Origin: an uncultured Flavobacteriaceae bacterium
Lineage (GTDB): Bacteria > Bacteroidota > Bacteroidia > Flavobacteriales > Flavobacteriaceae
Assembly: GCA_947494715.1 (NCBI GenBank)
Contig: CANLWG010000006.1
Location: 1 to 64,000, forward strand
Direction of reading: 5' to 3'
Length of the DNA stretch: 64,000 bases
Part shown: one piece after another, positions 42,942 to 52,117 of the stretch
Position numbering within the stretch: position 1 is the first letter of the stretch
How the letters are laid out: each line of letters begins with the position of its first letter
The notes under the pieces: generated by a model
Database searches by the model: none
What the model was told of the DNA's origin: nothing
The model's input: the letters and a program-made list of their open reading frames with translations, nothing else
Program-made: the position numbers and the translations under genes

Positions 42942-44513
42942 TCATTGATTACCTGAAAATGCCTTTCCACCTAAATAGTTGCAATCCATAAGTTTTTGCA
43001 TGCCCATAAAGGGTACTTTGGTCTTTTCATAACCATAAGTCGATTTTAAATCGCTGTGTAGATAATCGTCATCCACGTTGACATGAATATCTTCCATAGT
43101 AAATTGACAGGGGTGTTCATAACCCGCCGCATGGGTGATTTCCAAAAATTCTTTCCGAAAAGTCTTAAAGTATTGTGCCAATCGATCGGATTTAAGAGGA
43201 ACACTAATTCCGCGTTGAAGCCACTTGTTTTGTGTTGCTATTCCGGAAGGGCATCGGTTGGTATGGCAGACCTGAGCCTGAATACAGCCAATGCTCATCA
43301 TAGCTTCCCTCGCCACATTGATGCAATCTATACCCATGGCAAAGGCCATGGCCGCTTTTGCGGGAAAACCCAATTTTCCACTTCCAATAAAAAATAGGCG
43401 ACCTGCTAGGTCTCGTTCCTGAAAGACCTTGTATAAACTAGAGAAACCATATACCCATGGTAAAGAGACGTGGTCCGCAAAACTGGGCGGTGCCGCTCCG
43501 GTACCTCCTTCACCACCATCAATGGTGATAAAATCCGGCCCCTTTCCTGTTTCCTTCATTAGATCAGCCAATTCCTCCCATTGATCTAATTTCCCGATAG
43601 CTCCCTTAATACCTACGGGAAGCCCGGTCCGTTCGGCAATTTCCTCAATCAGCTCAAGTAATTCAGGTATAGAGCCGAAAGCAGAATGTGTTGCTGGCGA
43701 CAATACGTCTTTCCCAATTTCCACACCACGTATCCGGGCAATTTCCTTACTGATTTTGGCCGCCGGCAGAACACCACCTTTGCCGGGTTTTGCACCTTGT
43801 GAGAGTTTTATTTCTATAGCCTTGATGCATGGGTTTTCAGCAGTCAATGATATCAATTTGTCCAAGGAGAAACCACCTTCCTCATTACGTACCCCAAAAT
43901 ATCCAGTACCAAAATGGAAAATAACATCCCCACCCTGTTTATGATAGGGGGAAAGGCCTCCTTCTCCAGTGTTATGATAAGCTCTACTTTTTGCGACACC
44001 TTTGTTCATCGCCTCCACGGCCGCCGCAGAAAGGGATCCGAAACTCATGGCGGATACATTGATGACCGATGCCGGACGGTAGGGTTTCTTTCGTTTGTTG
44101 AATGCACCGATTACTTTGGCGCAGGGCAAAAAAGTCTTATCCTGGGTATTGGGATGGTTTTCGGGAACTTTAAAAGCCAGGAGTTGATTCTTGACGAAAA
44201 TGTGTTGATGGGCATAAATATCACGGTCCGTACCAAATCCTTCATAATTGTTCTCTTGTTTGGCCGAGGCATAGATCCAGCTTCTTTCAATACGGTTAAA
44301 GGGCAACTCCTCACGATTGTTGGCTACAAAGTATTGCCGCATTTCCGGGCCAATACTTTCCAGCCAGTAACGCAAATGGCCCACAATGGGATAGTTATGT
44401 GTAATGGTGTGTGCCCTCTGCAAAAATATATCACGAATCGCAACAAGGCCCAATGTGATTATAATCCATGCCCACCATGGGATGGCGTAAACAAAGTCAA
44501 GAAAGGAATTCAT
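42942..44513 (-). CDS. Membrane-anchored FMN-binding glutamate-synthase-like protein
   Basis: A 523-residue protein. One N-terminal helix (YAIPWWAWIIITLGLVAI, residues 9-26) anchors it. The remainder is the GltB central/FMN barrel: INVSAMSFGSLSAAAVEAMN, HNTGEGGLSPYH, KLSQGAKPGKGGVLP, ITIDGGEGGTGAAPPSF. An iron-sulfur Cys group follows in SIGCIQAQVCHTNRCPSG. It lacks the glutaminase domain and the C-terminal beta-helix of real glutamate synthase. Such stand-alone proteins are widespread, with no established substrate; amine-to-2-oxoglutarate chemistry is often supposed. It lies 41 bases upstream of the degenerate OmpA gene on the same strand. Confidence 0.88.
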   Translation of the reverse strand: MNSFLDFVYAIPWWAWIIITLGLVAIRDIFLQRAHTITHNYPIVGHLRYWLESIGPEMRQYFVANNREELPFNRIERSWIYASAKQENNYEGFGTDRDIYAHQHIFVKNQLLAFKVPENHPNTQDKTFLPCAKVIGAFNKRKKPYRPASVINVSAMSFGSLSAAAVEAMNKGVAKSRAYHNTGEGGLSPYHKQGGDVIFHFGTGYFGVRNEEGGFSLDKLISLTAENPCIKAIEIKLSQGAKPGKGGVLPAAKISKEIARIRGVEIGKDVLSPATHSAFGSIPELLELIEEIAERTGLPVGIKGAIGKLDQWEELADLMKETGKGPDFITIDGGEGGTGAAPPSFADHVSLPWVYGFSSLYKVFQERDLAGRLFFIGSGKLGFPAKAAMAFAMGIDCINVAREAMMSIGCIQAQVCHTNRCPSGIATQNKWLQRGISVPLKSDRLAQYFKTFRKEFLEITHAAGYEHPCQFTMEDIHVNVDDDYLHSDLKSTYGYEKTKVPFMGMQKLMDCNYLGGKAFSGNQ

Positions 44514-44578
44514 ATATACTCTTTAGGAACTTAAGTCTTATTGATATAAAATTATCCTGGACCCGCCTAATTTGGAAT

Positions 44579-45850
44579 TTAATTATTCAAAAAATCCATG
44601 CTCATTTCGGTCAGGGCTTTTACACCCAATAACAATCCACTTTCATCGATTAAAAAATCCGGAGTGTGATGGGGAAATGAACCGGTACTTCCTGGGGCCA
44701 TACCTCCCAAGAAGAAGAAAAACCCAGGGACCTCCCTTTGGAAATAAGAGAAATCCTCCGCAATGGTTACGGCTTTTTGAGATTGGACATTTTCCGTTCC
44801 TGCAACCTTTTCAAGCGTTGGTAACATTCGTCTCACTAATTCTGGGTCATTATAGGTAATGTCCGTGGCATCCTTAATTTCTATGGTAGCTTCACCACCA
44901 TAGGCTTTTGCAATGTCAGGAACCATTTCCCGCATCCGCTCGTTTACCTTATCTTTCATGGCATAGTCTAAAGTTCGGATGGTTCCGATCATTTCGGCAC
45001 TTTCTGGAATAATATTAAAACGGACACCGCTTTTGATCTTGCCAACGGTAATTATGGCCGCCTCCTTTGTGAGCTCTACTTCTCTACTTATAATAGTCTG
45101 TAGGCCGTCTATAATCTTTGCACTTATCAGAATAGGGTCAATGCCCGACCACGGTTGTGAACCATGGGTTTGCTTTCCCTTTACTTGAATCGTAAAGCTT
45201 TGTGCGGCTGCCATAGCACCACCGGATTTGTATCGAATTACCCCTGCCGGTATTTGCGATTGTATGTGAAGCCCAAAAATGACATCGACCTTGGGATTCT
45301 CTAAAACCCCCTCCTTGATCATAAGGGCAGCACCCCCTTCTTCTCCGGGCGGTGGTCCTTCCTCTGCTGGTTGAAAAATGAATTTTACCGTTCCCTTTAT
45401 CTTATCCCTTTTTTGAGAAAGTACCTCGGCTACTCCCATTAAAATAGCTGTATGGGCATCGTGACCGCAGGCATGCATTACCCCGACTTTTTCCCCGAGA
45501 AATTCTGCTGTAATATTGGACTTAAAGGGGAGGTCGTTTCTTTCCGTAACGGGTAACGCATCGATATCCGCCCGAAGCGCGACTACCTTGCCCGGTTTTT
45601 TGCCCTTCAAGATGCCAACTACTCCGGTATGGGCCACATTAGTTTGGACAGTAATCCCCAATGACTTTAAATGATTGGCGATTTTCTCCGCAGTTCTAAA
45701 TTCCCTGTTAGAAAGCTCTGGATTTTGGTGTATGTCCCTCCGCCATTCAATGACTTTATCGGCTACCGCTTCGTATTCTTTTTCTAGCTGTTGAGCCTGT
45801 ACTATTGTGGCCATACCAAAACAAAATACTGTAAGACTGGCTATTTTCAT
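44579..45850 (-). CDS. Exported M20-family amidohydrolase
   Basis: A 423-residue protein with a signal peptide (1-19, MATIVQAQQ). The catalytic domain has ALRADIDALPVTE, the metal motif HACGHDAHTAILMGVA, FIFQPAEEGPPPG and a C-terminal zinc ligand region (TIAEDFSYFQREVPGFFFFL). The dimerisation insert has SFTIQVKGKQTHGSQPWSG. It fits the M20D group (hippuricase, IAA-amino-acid hydrolase, N-acyl-amino-acid deacylase), which removes an acyl group from an amino acid or amine. It is the last of five same-strand genes for exported enzymes. The preceding gap is 101 bases, so co-transcription is likely but not certain. Confidence 0.9.
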   Translation of the reverse strand: MKIASLTVFCFGMATIVQAQQLEKEYEAVADKVIEWRRDIHQNPELSNREFRTAEKIANHLKSLGITVQTNVAHTGVVGILKGKKPGKVVALRADIDALPVTERNDLPFKSNITAEFLGEKVGVMHACGHDAHTAILMGVAEVLSQKRDKIKGTVKFIFQPAEEGPPPGEEGGAALMIKEGVLENPKVDVIFGLHIQSQIPAGVIRYKSGGAMAAAQSFTIQVKGKQTHGSQPWSGIDPILISAKIIDGLQTIISREVELTKEAAIITVGKIKSGVRFNIIPESAEMIGTIRTLDYAMKDKVNERMREMVPDIAKAYGGEATIEIKDATDITYNDPELVRRMLPTLEKVAGTENVQSQKAVTIAEDFSYFQREVPGFFFFLGGMAPGSTGSFPHHTPDFLIDESGLLLGVKALTEMSMDFLNN

Positions 45851-45951
45851 TGAAATTTTAATTTTCTAAACAGAGGTTATATATCAGTTTTGATAGTTTT
45901 AAAGCAATGGTGAAGGATGAAAGGTTCATAATAATGTCTTTCCATTTCTGA

Positions 45952-47730
45952 TTATTTAGGCAGTTCCGAAGTATTTCTAACCATTTCCACTTCTTTGGTA
46001 CTTATGGAATCGGCATTATTGCCAAAGCTCCGCCGAATATAAGTAAGTATTCCGGCAATTTCGGCATCCGCTAAAAATTTGTGTGCAGGCATAACACCGC
46101 TGTAGATTTCCCCATTCACTTCAATTTCGCCCTGTAGTCCGTTAAGGACCACATCTATCAACCTTTTTTTATCGCCGGTCACCCAATCCGTTTGTACCAA
46201 GGTTGGAAATCGACCAACGGATCCCTTGCCATCTTGTTGATGACAATTGCCACAAAAGGTGTTATATGCCTTTTGACTGTTATCTAAACCCCTTTGAAGG
46301 TCATCCTCGATTTTATCCGGAGTACGAATATGGGACAAGGACTTTCGTTTTTCCATTGGTTCCAATTGATTCGGACTGAAACGCTTTTTATTCCCCTTGA
46401 ACATTACCCGCCAAATTTTCCCTTTTTTTGATTCCGCAATGTATAAGGAGCCATCCGGCCCCTCGGCCAGTCCCACGGGGCGATAATGGGCATCCCTTGT
46501 ATTCGCTATGGGGTCTTCTACTGGAAAACCATCGGCAAATACTTCCCACTTCCCTGAGGGTAATCCATTTTCAAAGGGCACAAAGCATACAAAATAACCG
46601 GATTGGGGATAGGGGGCTCTGTTCGTGGAGCCATGGAAGGCGATAAAAGCTCCATGCTTATAGCGTTCAGGAAATTGATTTCCCTTATAGAATAGCAAAT
46701 CGTTAGGCGCCCAATGTCCTGGAAAACCCATTACCGGCAAATCCATTTCCCCACAACGGCCAATGATTTGACCATCGCCACCATATTCCGGGGCCAATAC
46801 TTTTTTTTCTTGCATTTGATCATAATAGCAGTAGGGCCATCCGTAGTCAGCACCTTCCTCAATACGTAGAAACTCTTCGGATGGAAGTACTGCGCTTTCC
46901 CATGGTGTGAAGCGGTCGGGAAACAGACTATGTAGATTGTCCCTACCATGCATTACAATATATAAATGATTGTCAACAGTATTCCAATCCATGGCCACCA
47001 CACTTCGGATACCTGTAGCGACTCGCTGGCCATCTTTTTGGGTCAACCCAGTTTTATTGGCATCAAATCGCCAAACGCCACCGTGCAGTTCCAATTCCGG
47101 ACAAGGATCCAAACCGGTTCCTCCAGGAGAACCATTAGGAGTCCCTGCAAGATCCTGACAGGCGTTGGAAGGTGTACCAAAGGGTACATACATGAATCCC
47201 TGATTATCGAAAGAAACGGGTTTGGTAATATGCCAATGTACCCCATGAGGATGATCATCGGTAAGGACTACCTCAGGTTTGCCATCGGGAATCAACTTTC
47301 CCGGAGTTAATTTATAACGGTACAATTCCAAGGCGGTACTAAAATAGAGATAGCCTTCATGCAGTGCCATGCTGGTTCCGTAGAAACTACGTTTTGAATC
47401 CATCCCACCAAATTTTTGTATAATGTCGGCCTTGCCGTCCGCATTGGTATCCCTTAGGGCCACATTACCACCATAAATACTGTCTGAGGAACTTAACTTT
47501 ACATAGATATCCCCATTAGAATTGACCGCGAGATGTCGGGCTCGGCCTATACTATCCGCGACGACTAGGGCCTCGAATCCATCGGGAAAATAAAGACCGC
47601 CGTTATCCGGGTCACTTGGTGGTAAATCAATCTGAGAATCACACTGGTAAAGGAATAGAGAAAGTAAAGTGATTAGTATTGTTCTCAAAATCGAATGAAA
47701 CACCGATAGATATTTAAATTTGTTCTTCAT
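45952..47730 (-). CDS. Sorbosone-dehydrogenase-like lipoprotein with C-terminal cytochrome c
   Basis: A 592-residue protein. A lipoprotein signal (LRTILITLLSLFLYQCDSQI) puts it at the envelope. Residues about 45-470 form a six-bladed PQQ-type soluble glucose/sorbosone dehydrogenase propeller: GDIYVKLSSSD, HGVHWHITKPVSFDNQG, NHLYIVMHGRDNLHSLFPDR, EGADYGWPYCYY and GLAEGPDGSLYIAESKKGKI. Residues about 495-580 are cytochrome c with the haem site FCGNCHQQDGKG and an axial Met in GVMPAHKF. It oxidises a sugar, aldehyde or related compound and passes electrons to the haem. It lies 46 bases after the metallohydrolase genes on the same strand, which suggests the product of those hydrolases is oxidised here. 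Confidence 0.85.
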   Translation of the reverse strand: MKNKFKYLSVFHSILRTILITLLSLFLYQCDSQIDLPPSDPDNGGLYFPDGFEALVVADSIGRARHLAVNSNGDIYVKLSSSDSIYGGNVALRDTNADGKADIIQKFGGMDSKRSFYGTSMALHEGYLYFSTALELYRYKLTPGKLIPDGKPEVVLTDDHPHGVHWHITKPVSFDNQGFMYVPFGTPSNACQDLAGTPNGSPGGTGLDPCPELELHGGVWRFDANKTGLTQKDGQRVATGIRSVVAMDWNTVDNHLYIVMHGRDNLHSLFPDRFTPWESAVLPSEEFLRIEEGADYGWPYCYYDQMQEKKVLAPEYGGDGQIIGRCGEMDLPVMGFPGHWAPNDLLFYKGNQFPERYKHGAFIAFHGSTNRAPYPQSGYFVCFVPFENGLPSGKWEVFADGFPVEDPIANTRDAHYRPVGLAEGPDGSLYIAESKKGKIWRVMFKGNKKRFSPNQLEPMEKRKSLSHIRTPDKIEDDLQRGLDNSQKAYNTFCGNCHQQDGKGSVGRFPTLVQTDWVTGDKKRLIDVVLNGLQGEIEVNGEIYSGVMPAHKFLADAEIAGILTYIRRSFGNNADSISTKEVEMVRNTSELPK

Positions 47731-47776
47731 GGGTCATAGGCTGATTTAGATTTTTCCAAAGGACTTGCTCAAACTG

Positions 47777-49015
47777 TCAGTGTTTGAAAATTTTTGCGGT
47801 TAGTCCGTTCAGGTCCCACACTACCTTGCCGGCCCGAACAGTCAATTCAGCTTCCAATTTTCGATTTCCATCAATTCGGTTTCCAGCGGCGTCCACATAA
47901 CCAAATTTGCCTTCTTTTACGCTTAACAGAACAATATCGGCGTCAGCCCCGACACTTAAATTTCCCAAATCCTCCCTACGGATAGCCTTTGCCGGATTCC
48001 AGCTTCCCCGGAGAAGTACCTCTTTTAAAGGCATGCCCATATTTAAATATTTGGACATGACGTTGAGCATGTCCTTCATACCTGCGTTCATGCTAAACCG
48101 ATGAAGGTCCGTACCAAAGGTATTGGGCCAAAAACCCTGTTCTAAAGCAGGTATGGCTTGATCAAACCAGAAACCGGCACCACCATGACCAACATCAAAG
48201 AGAATTCCTTTTTTCCGTGATTCAAAAACCAAAGGCAGTACGTTTCCTGTTGTATCGACCACTGGTCTACGCTCGGAAATATGTTCAAAGGAATGGGTAA
48301 TAATATCTCCAGGTCGCATACGATCCAGTTGATCTTTTAACGAATATTGGGGTAGATGGCACTCCACAAAAAGAGGCCTGTCCGTATTTGATGCCACTTT
48401 TAGGGCCCTGTCAAAAGGCTCCCAGGTCTTTTTTTCAAAGTGACCTATTTTCATACCTACGATAATATCGGGATGCTTTTCTACCATCTCAATGGCTCTG
48501 CGTACATCCATGGTAGAAACATCTTGCTGCAGGGAATCCCCTGTCATTCCCCAGCCGGCAATATTCAAAAAAGCCAATATCCGGGTCTTGGATTGGTCTA
48601 TTACTTGTTTTTTGAACTTAGGGAAATTATGCGACCCTGAAGTCCCCGCATCTACAACGGTGGTTATGCCCGCGCGAAAAGTAAAATCATCGGGAGATAA
48701 ACTGTAGATACCATCCGCAAATACCCCGGGGGTACTGCCAACGAAAACATGGGTGTGGATGTCGATCAGACCTGGACAAACATACATACCCGTGGCATCG
48801 ACCTTCTTTTTTACATTTTTTACAGGGATACCATTTGCGACTTGATGTATTTTGCCATCGACAATGGCCACATCCATTATAGTGTCCCTGTTATTTTTTG
48901 GATCGAAGACATGACCGTTTTGAATCAAAAGGTCTATTTGTTGGGCTTGAACGACTCCAAAGGCGAAGAATACGAAAACAGCCATCACCTTTTTCACGGC
49001 CTTACCCGAAAACAT
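47777..49015 (-). CDS. Exported amidohydrolase/deacetylase-family metallohydrolase (copy 2)
   Basis: A 412-residue protein of the amidohydrolase (TIM-barrel metal-dependent hydrolase) superfamily, deacetylase/EF_0837-like branch. Metal ligands are HxH in GLIDIHTHVFVG, the probably carboxylated Lys in IIVGMKIGHFEKK, His in FVECHLPQ and THSFEH, and Asp in FGTDLHRFSM. The frame extends to 49054, overlapping the previous gene, but ATG 49015 starts a good signal peptide (MFSGKAVKKVMAVFVFFAFG to VVQAQ) 13 bases after that gene's stop. It is a diverged tandem paralogue of the 49029-50291 gene. Members of this branch are usually encoded next to a SelA-like PLP enzyme, as here. Confidence 0.88.
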   Translation of the reverse strand: MFSGKAVKKVMAVFVFFAFGVVQAQQIDLLIQNGHVFDPKNNRDTIMDVAIVDGKIHQVANGIPVKNVKKKVDATGMYVCPGLIDIHTHVFVGSTPGVFADGIYSLSPDDFTFRAGITTVVDAGTSGSHNFPKFKKQVIDQSKTRILAFLNIAGWGMTGDSLQQDVSTMDVRRAIEMVEKHPDIIVGMKIGHFEKKTWEPFDRALKVASNTDRPLFVECHLPQYSLKDQLDRMRPGDIITHSFEHISERRPVVDTTGNVLPLVFESRKKGILFDVGHGGAGFWFDQAIPALEQGFWPNTFGTDLHRFSMNAGMKDMLNVMSKYLNMGMPLKEVLLRGSWNPAKAIRREDLGNLSVGADADIVLLSVKEGKFGYVDAAGNRIDGNRKLEAELTVRAGKVVWDLNGLTAKIFKH

Positions 49016-49028
49016 ATGAAAAGAATAC

Positions 49029-50291
49029 CTATTTCTCAAAATCCACTGCCCCAAGGCCGTTTAAATCCCACACAATTTTTCCGGCGCGCAGGGTGAGTTC
49101 AGCCTCTAATTTTTTAGTTCCTTTTACTCTTTTGCCCCTCACGTCCAAAAAACCGAAATCCCCCTCTCGCATCTTGAATACTGCGACATCGGCCTCGGTT
49201 CCAACACTCAGATGACCTAGGTCCGGTCTGCTGATTACTTGGGCCGGGGCCCAAGTAGCACGATGGATTACATCGGTCAATGGTACTCCCATGGCCATAA
49301 ACTTGGAAAGCACGTTGGCTAGATTTTTCATACCGGCGTTCATGCTTTGCGTATGTAGATCACTACTTATCACATTGGCAAGAAAACCCTGTTTGGTAGC
49401 GGGTACGGCCTGTCTCCAGGAAAAAGCGCCACCGCCATGACCAACATCAAAGATAATCCCTCGCTTTTGAGCTTCAAATACAAAGGGTTTTACCTTTCCT
49501 TTTTCATCAACAATGGTCTCCCGTTGTTTGGGACCATACGAATAGCTGTGCGTAAAAATGTCTCCTGGTCGCAGGTGTTCCATAAACAAGGACTCAATGG
49601 AGTTTGGAGGGTCATGCTCCCCAAAATCTACCATCACCGGTACTCCTGCCTTTTTTCCGGCTTCTACACCAAGATCAACTTGTTGGAAACCTCCCCAGTA
49701 ATGGGCAGCCTTGATACCTACCAAAATATCGGGAAATAACTTGGATATGCAATGGGCGGTCATAACCGGATTCATATCGGACACATCCTGTTCCTCAAAT
49801 CTACTACGCATTCCGGTTCCTACAATGTTTAACAATGCCAAAACCCTTGTTTTCGCTTTGTCTATCGTTTGCTCCTTAAACAGTCTGAAATTACGCCATC
49901 CCGAAGATCCGGCATCCACAACCGTGGTCACGCCGGACCTAAATGTAAAACCATCCGGCATTACACTGGTGGCCCCATCGGCAATATAGGCACCGGGCTC
50001 GTTGCCCATAAAAACATGGACGTGCATATCAATAAGCCCTGGGGTTACATACAATCCGGAGAGATCAATGGTTTTTTTAGCGCTTTCGATAGGAATATTT
50101 GCCTTGACCTCTGCAATTTTACCATCAGCAATACCAATATCCATAGGGCTGTTAATCGAATTCTTGGAATCGATCAGGTGCCCTCCCTTTAATAAAATAT
50201 CAAATTTTTGTCCCTGTAGATTAAAAAGAGAAATCAGGAAAAAAAATAAAACAAAGGAACGTATAGTGTAGAATTCTTTTTGGTTCGGCAT
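49029..50291 (-). CDS. Exported amidohydrolase/deacetylase-family metallohydrolase (copy 1)
   Basis: A 420-residue metal-dependent hydrolase with a signal peptide (SFVLFFFLISLFNLQGQ, residues 12-28). The metal motifs are GLIDMHVHVFMG, VGIKAAHYWGG (bridging Lys), VDFGEHDPP, FTHSYS and ISSDLHTQSM (Asp). Its order and length match copy 2, and DGFTFRSGVTTVVDAGSSG is nearly shared with it. It follows the SelA-like gene by 28 bases and precedes copy 2 by 13. Two exported paralogues in a row suggest two related N-acyl or cyclic amide substrates. The actual substrate is unknown. Confidence 0.88.
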   Translation of the reverse strand: MPNQKEFYTIRSFVLFFFLISLFNLQGQKFDILLKGGHLIDSKNSINSPMDIGIADGKIAEVKANIPIESAKKTIDLSGLYVTPGLIDMHVHVFMGNEPGAYIADGATSVMPDGFTFRSGVTTVVDAGSSGWRNFRLFKEQTIDKAKTRVLALLNIVGTGMRSRFEEQDVSDMNPVMTAHCISKLFPDILVGIKAAHYWGGFQQVDLGVEAGKKAGVPVMVDFGEHDPPNSIESLFMEHLRPGDIFTHSYSYGPKQRETIVDEKGKVKPFVFEAQKRGIIFDVGHGGGAFSWRQAVPATKQGFLANVISSDLHTQSMNAGMKNLANVLSKFMAMGVPLTDVIHRATWAPAQVISRPDLGHLSVGTEADVAVFKMREGDFGFLDVRGKRVKGTKKLEAELTLRAGKIVWDLNGLGAVDFEK

Positions 50292-50318
50292 GGTATAAAT
50301 TAATAGACTTTATATTCT

Positions 50319-51947
50319 TTATGTTGCTAAAGGAGGCCCGCCCGGAATAACGATCGGGGTATTTTTCTCACTGTATTTTGAACGTTTGGCCGTGAATTTG
50401 GCGGTAAGGTATTCACCCAAGAATATGGAGCCTGATATGGATTCATCCGAAGCTTGGCCTGAAAACCAATAGCTTATATGATTTCCCGGAATTCTGTAGT
50501 TACTCCGAAGTTTTATGGATTCTCCCTCGACCATACCCATAATTTCCTGCATTGAAAAATCACTTTTATGAAGTCCCTTGATCCAATTCCCTTTTTGTTC
50601 CAGGAAGAACATATGTGTACTCTTACTACTTAAAAAATCAATGGTTACTTCCCAATGTCCGGTAAGGTCTACTTTTGCTTCAGCCATCTTATCCGAACGC
50701 GGCGACCGCTTCTTTGACAAAATACCGTGCAATCTATCTGCTACTACTTTGGCATTTCCGGGACGCATCTGATTGGGTGTAATGTTAATCGATGTTTCAC
50801 TCTCGTTGCTGGAGCTACCTATGGCGATTCTAGGTTTGTTCCGTGCCACTTCTTCGGCTACTTCATCGCCCGTGATATGCAATTGATCCGGATTCCATTT
50901 TACATGAAGGACGGGGGCATAGTTGGAGCGCCCTTGAGGTTGCTTTACTTCGGTTGTAATTCCTTGAATTTTTTCCATTTTCTTCGAGATTTCGCCGAGC
51001 CAGGAAATCCAAGTGGCCCATTCCTTTTCATGGTCCCGTGTGGTCCATGCTTCTACTGCTGCCAGCATACCCAACATTTCTTCTTTCCCTACTTTATTGT
51101 CCCGACCAGGACCATGATGAGGTGAACTTGCCTGCCAAGCAGACATTAATAAGTCTTTATCCCCCAGTAGCAGACCGGCGCATTGTGGACCACAAATAGC
51201 TTTTCCGCCACTATAGGCCACAACGGTTGCGCCTCGTTCCAAATGAACGCACGGGATAGTTAGATTTTCGGCGGCCGCATCCAACAAAACGGGTATCCCA
51301 TGAGGCTTGGCAATTTCTACGATTTTCTCCAAGGAAAGGGGCTGACCTTTTTCGGAGCGTCTACCGGAGTTAATATAGATCATTGCGGTTTTGGAGTTTA
51401 TGGCCCGCTCCATCTCTTCGGGGGAATCCACTGTAATTACGGTGACGCCTACGTTACGGATTGCGTGGTCGTATACGTTTCTGGAATACCGGGGAATGAT
51501 GACTTCTGTTTTATCCAACTTCTCCAAGTTGGGAATTTGAATGAGTTTTTCGGGATTCCCGCCCGCAACACATGCCGCGGTTACATGTTTAAGTCCTGCC
51601 GCACAGCCCGCGGATACCATACCCCAATCGGCCATGGTCAATTCCGCCAATCGCTTGCCGATCCCATAGGCCAATTCATCATATTGTACAAAATACCCCG
51701 AAGCTGCTTCAATGGCTTCCAAGACTTCCGGTCTTTCCGTTGATCCCCCCAAAATGGTAAATGTCCCACGGCAATTAATTATAGTATCTATTCCCAGGCC
51801 TTCGTAAATGGATTGGGCAGGGGAGAACAAGTTTTTGTTCATAGGGGAAGGCCCTTGTGCTGTATGGCCCAAAAGGGATTCACTGGCTAAAAAGCTTCCG
51901 GCTATGGGCATTACACCCAGATGCTTCATAATTTCTCTTCGATTCAT
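50319..51947 (-). CDS. Exported SelA-like PLP enzyme with C-terminal beta-barrel extension
   Basis: A 542-residue protein. It starts with a twin-arginine-type signal (NRREIMKHLGVMPIAGSFLA). Residues about 40-410 form a fold-type I PLP domain of the SelA/DgaE group: LGIDTIINCRGTFTILGGS, GKRLAELTMADWGMVSAGC, VLLDAAAENLTIP and the PLP Lys in VAYSGGKAICGPQCAGLLLG. It lacks the tRNA-binding part of selenocysteine synthase. Relatives act as ammonia lyases on amino sugar acids (DgaE type). Residues about 430-540 are an unusual lipocalin-like beta domain (GHWEVTIDFLSSKSTHMFF, GSIFLGEYLTAKFTAKRS). It is the first of five same-strand genes for exported enzymes. An extracytoplasmic SelA-like lyase is unexpected; the substrate is unknown. 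Confidence 0.85.
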   Translation of the reverse strand: MNRREIMKHLGVMPIAGSFLASESLLGHTAQGPSPMNKNLFSPAQSIYEGLGIDTIINCRGTFTILGGSTERPEVLEAIEAASGYFVQYDELAYGIGKRLAELTMADWGMVSAGCAAGLKHVTAACVAGGNPEKLIQIPNLEKLDKTEVIIPRYSRNVYDHAIRNVGVTVITVDSPEEMERAINSKTAMIYINSGRRSEKGQPLSLEKIVEIAKPHGIPVLLDAAAENLTIPCVHLERGATVVAYSGGKAICGPQCAGLLLGDKDLLMSAWQASSPHHGPGRDNKVGKEEMLGMLAAVEAWTTRDHEKEWATWISWLGEISKKMEKIQGITTEVKQPQGRSNYAPVLHVKWNPDQLHITGDEVAEEVARNKPRIAIGSSSNESETSINITPNQMRPGNAKVVADRLHGILSKKRSPRSDKMAEAKVDLTGHWEVTIDFLSSKSTHMFFLEQKGNWIKGLHKSDFSMQEIMGMVEGESIKLRSNYRIPGNHISYWFSGQASDESISGSIFLGEYLTAKFTAKRSKYSEKNTPIVIPGGPPLAT

Positions 51948-52117
51948 GACTGAATAATTATGGTATATGAAATACCTTTTGATTTTTCTAAATGTACTAA
52001 AAAAAGAAATTGGTTTTCTAACGGACGGGTGTAGTTATACTCGTAAAACTAGTATCAATCATCCTATAAATAGAATACCATACCATTGTTTATAAATCCA
52101 GAAAAGATCATTTTAGG

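Noticed and set aside
43914-44534. 206-residue plus-strand frame antisense to the FMN glutamate-synthase-like gene
   Set aside because: The opposite strand encodes a protein with clear family motifs throughout; this frame has no recognisable domain and is a shadow.
47777-50291. Recent tandem duplication of the two metallohydrolases
   Set aside because: The two proteins share family motifs but differ through most of their length, so the duplication is old or the genes were acquired separately.
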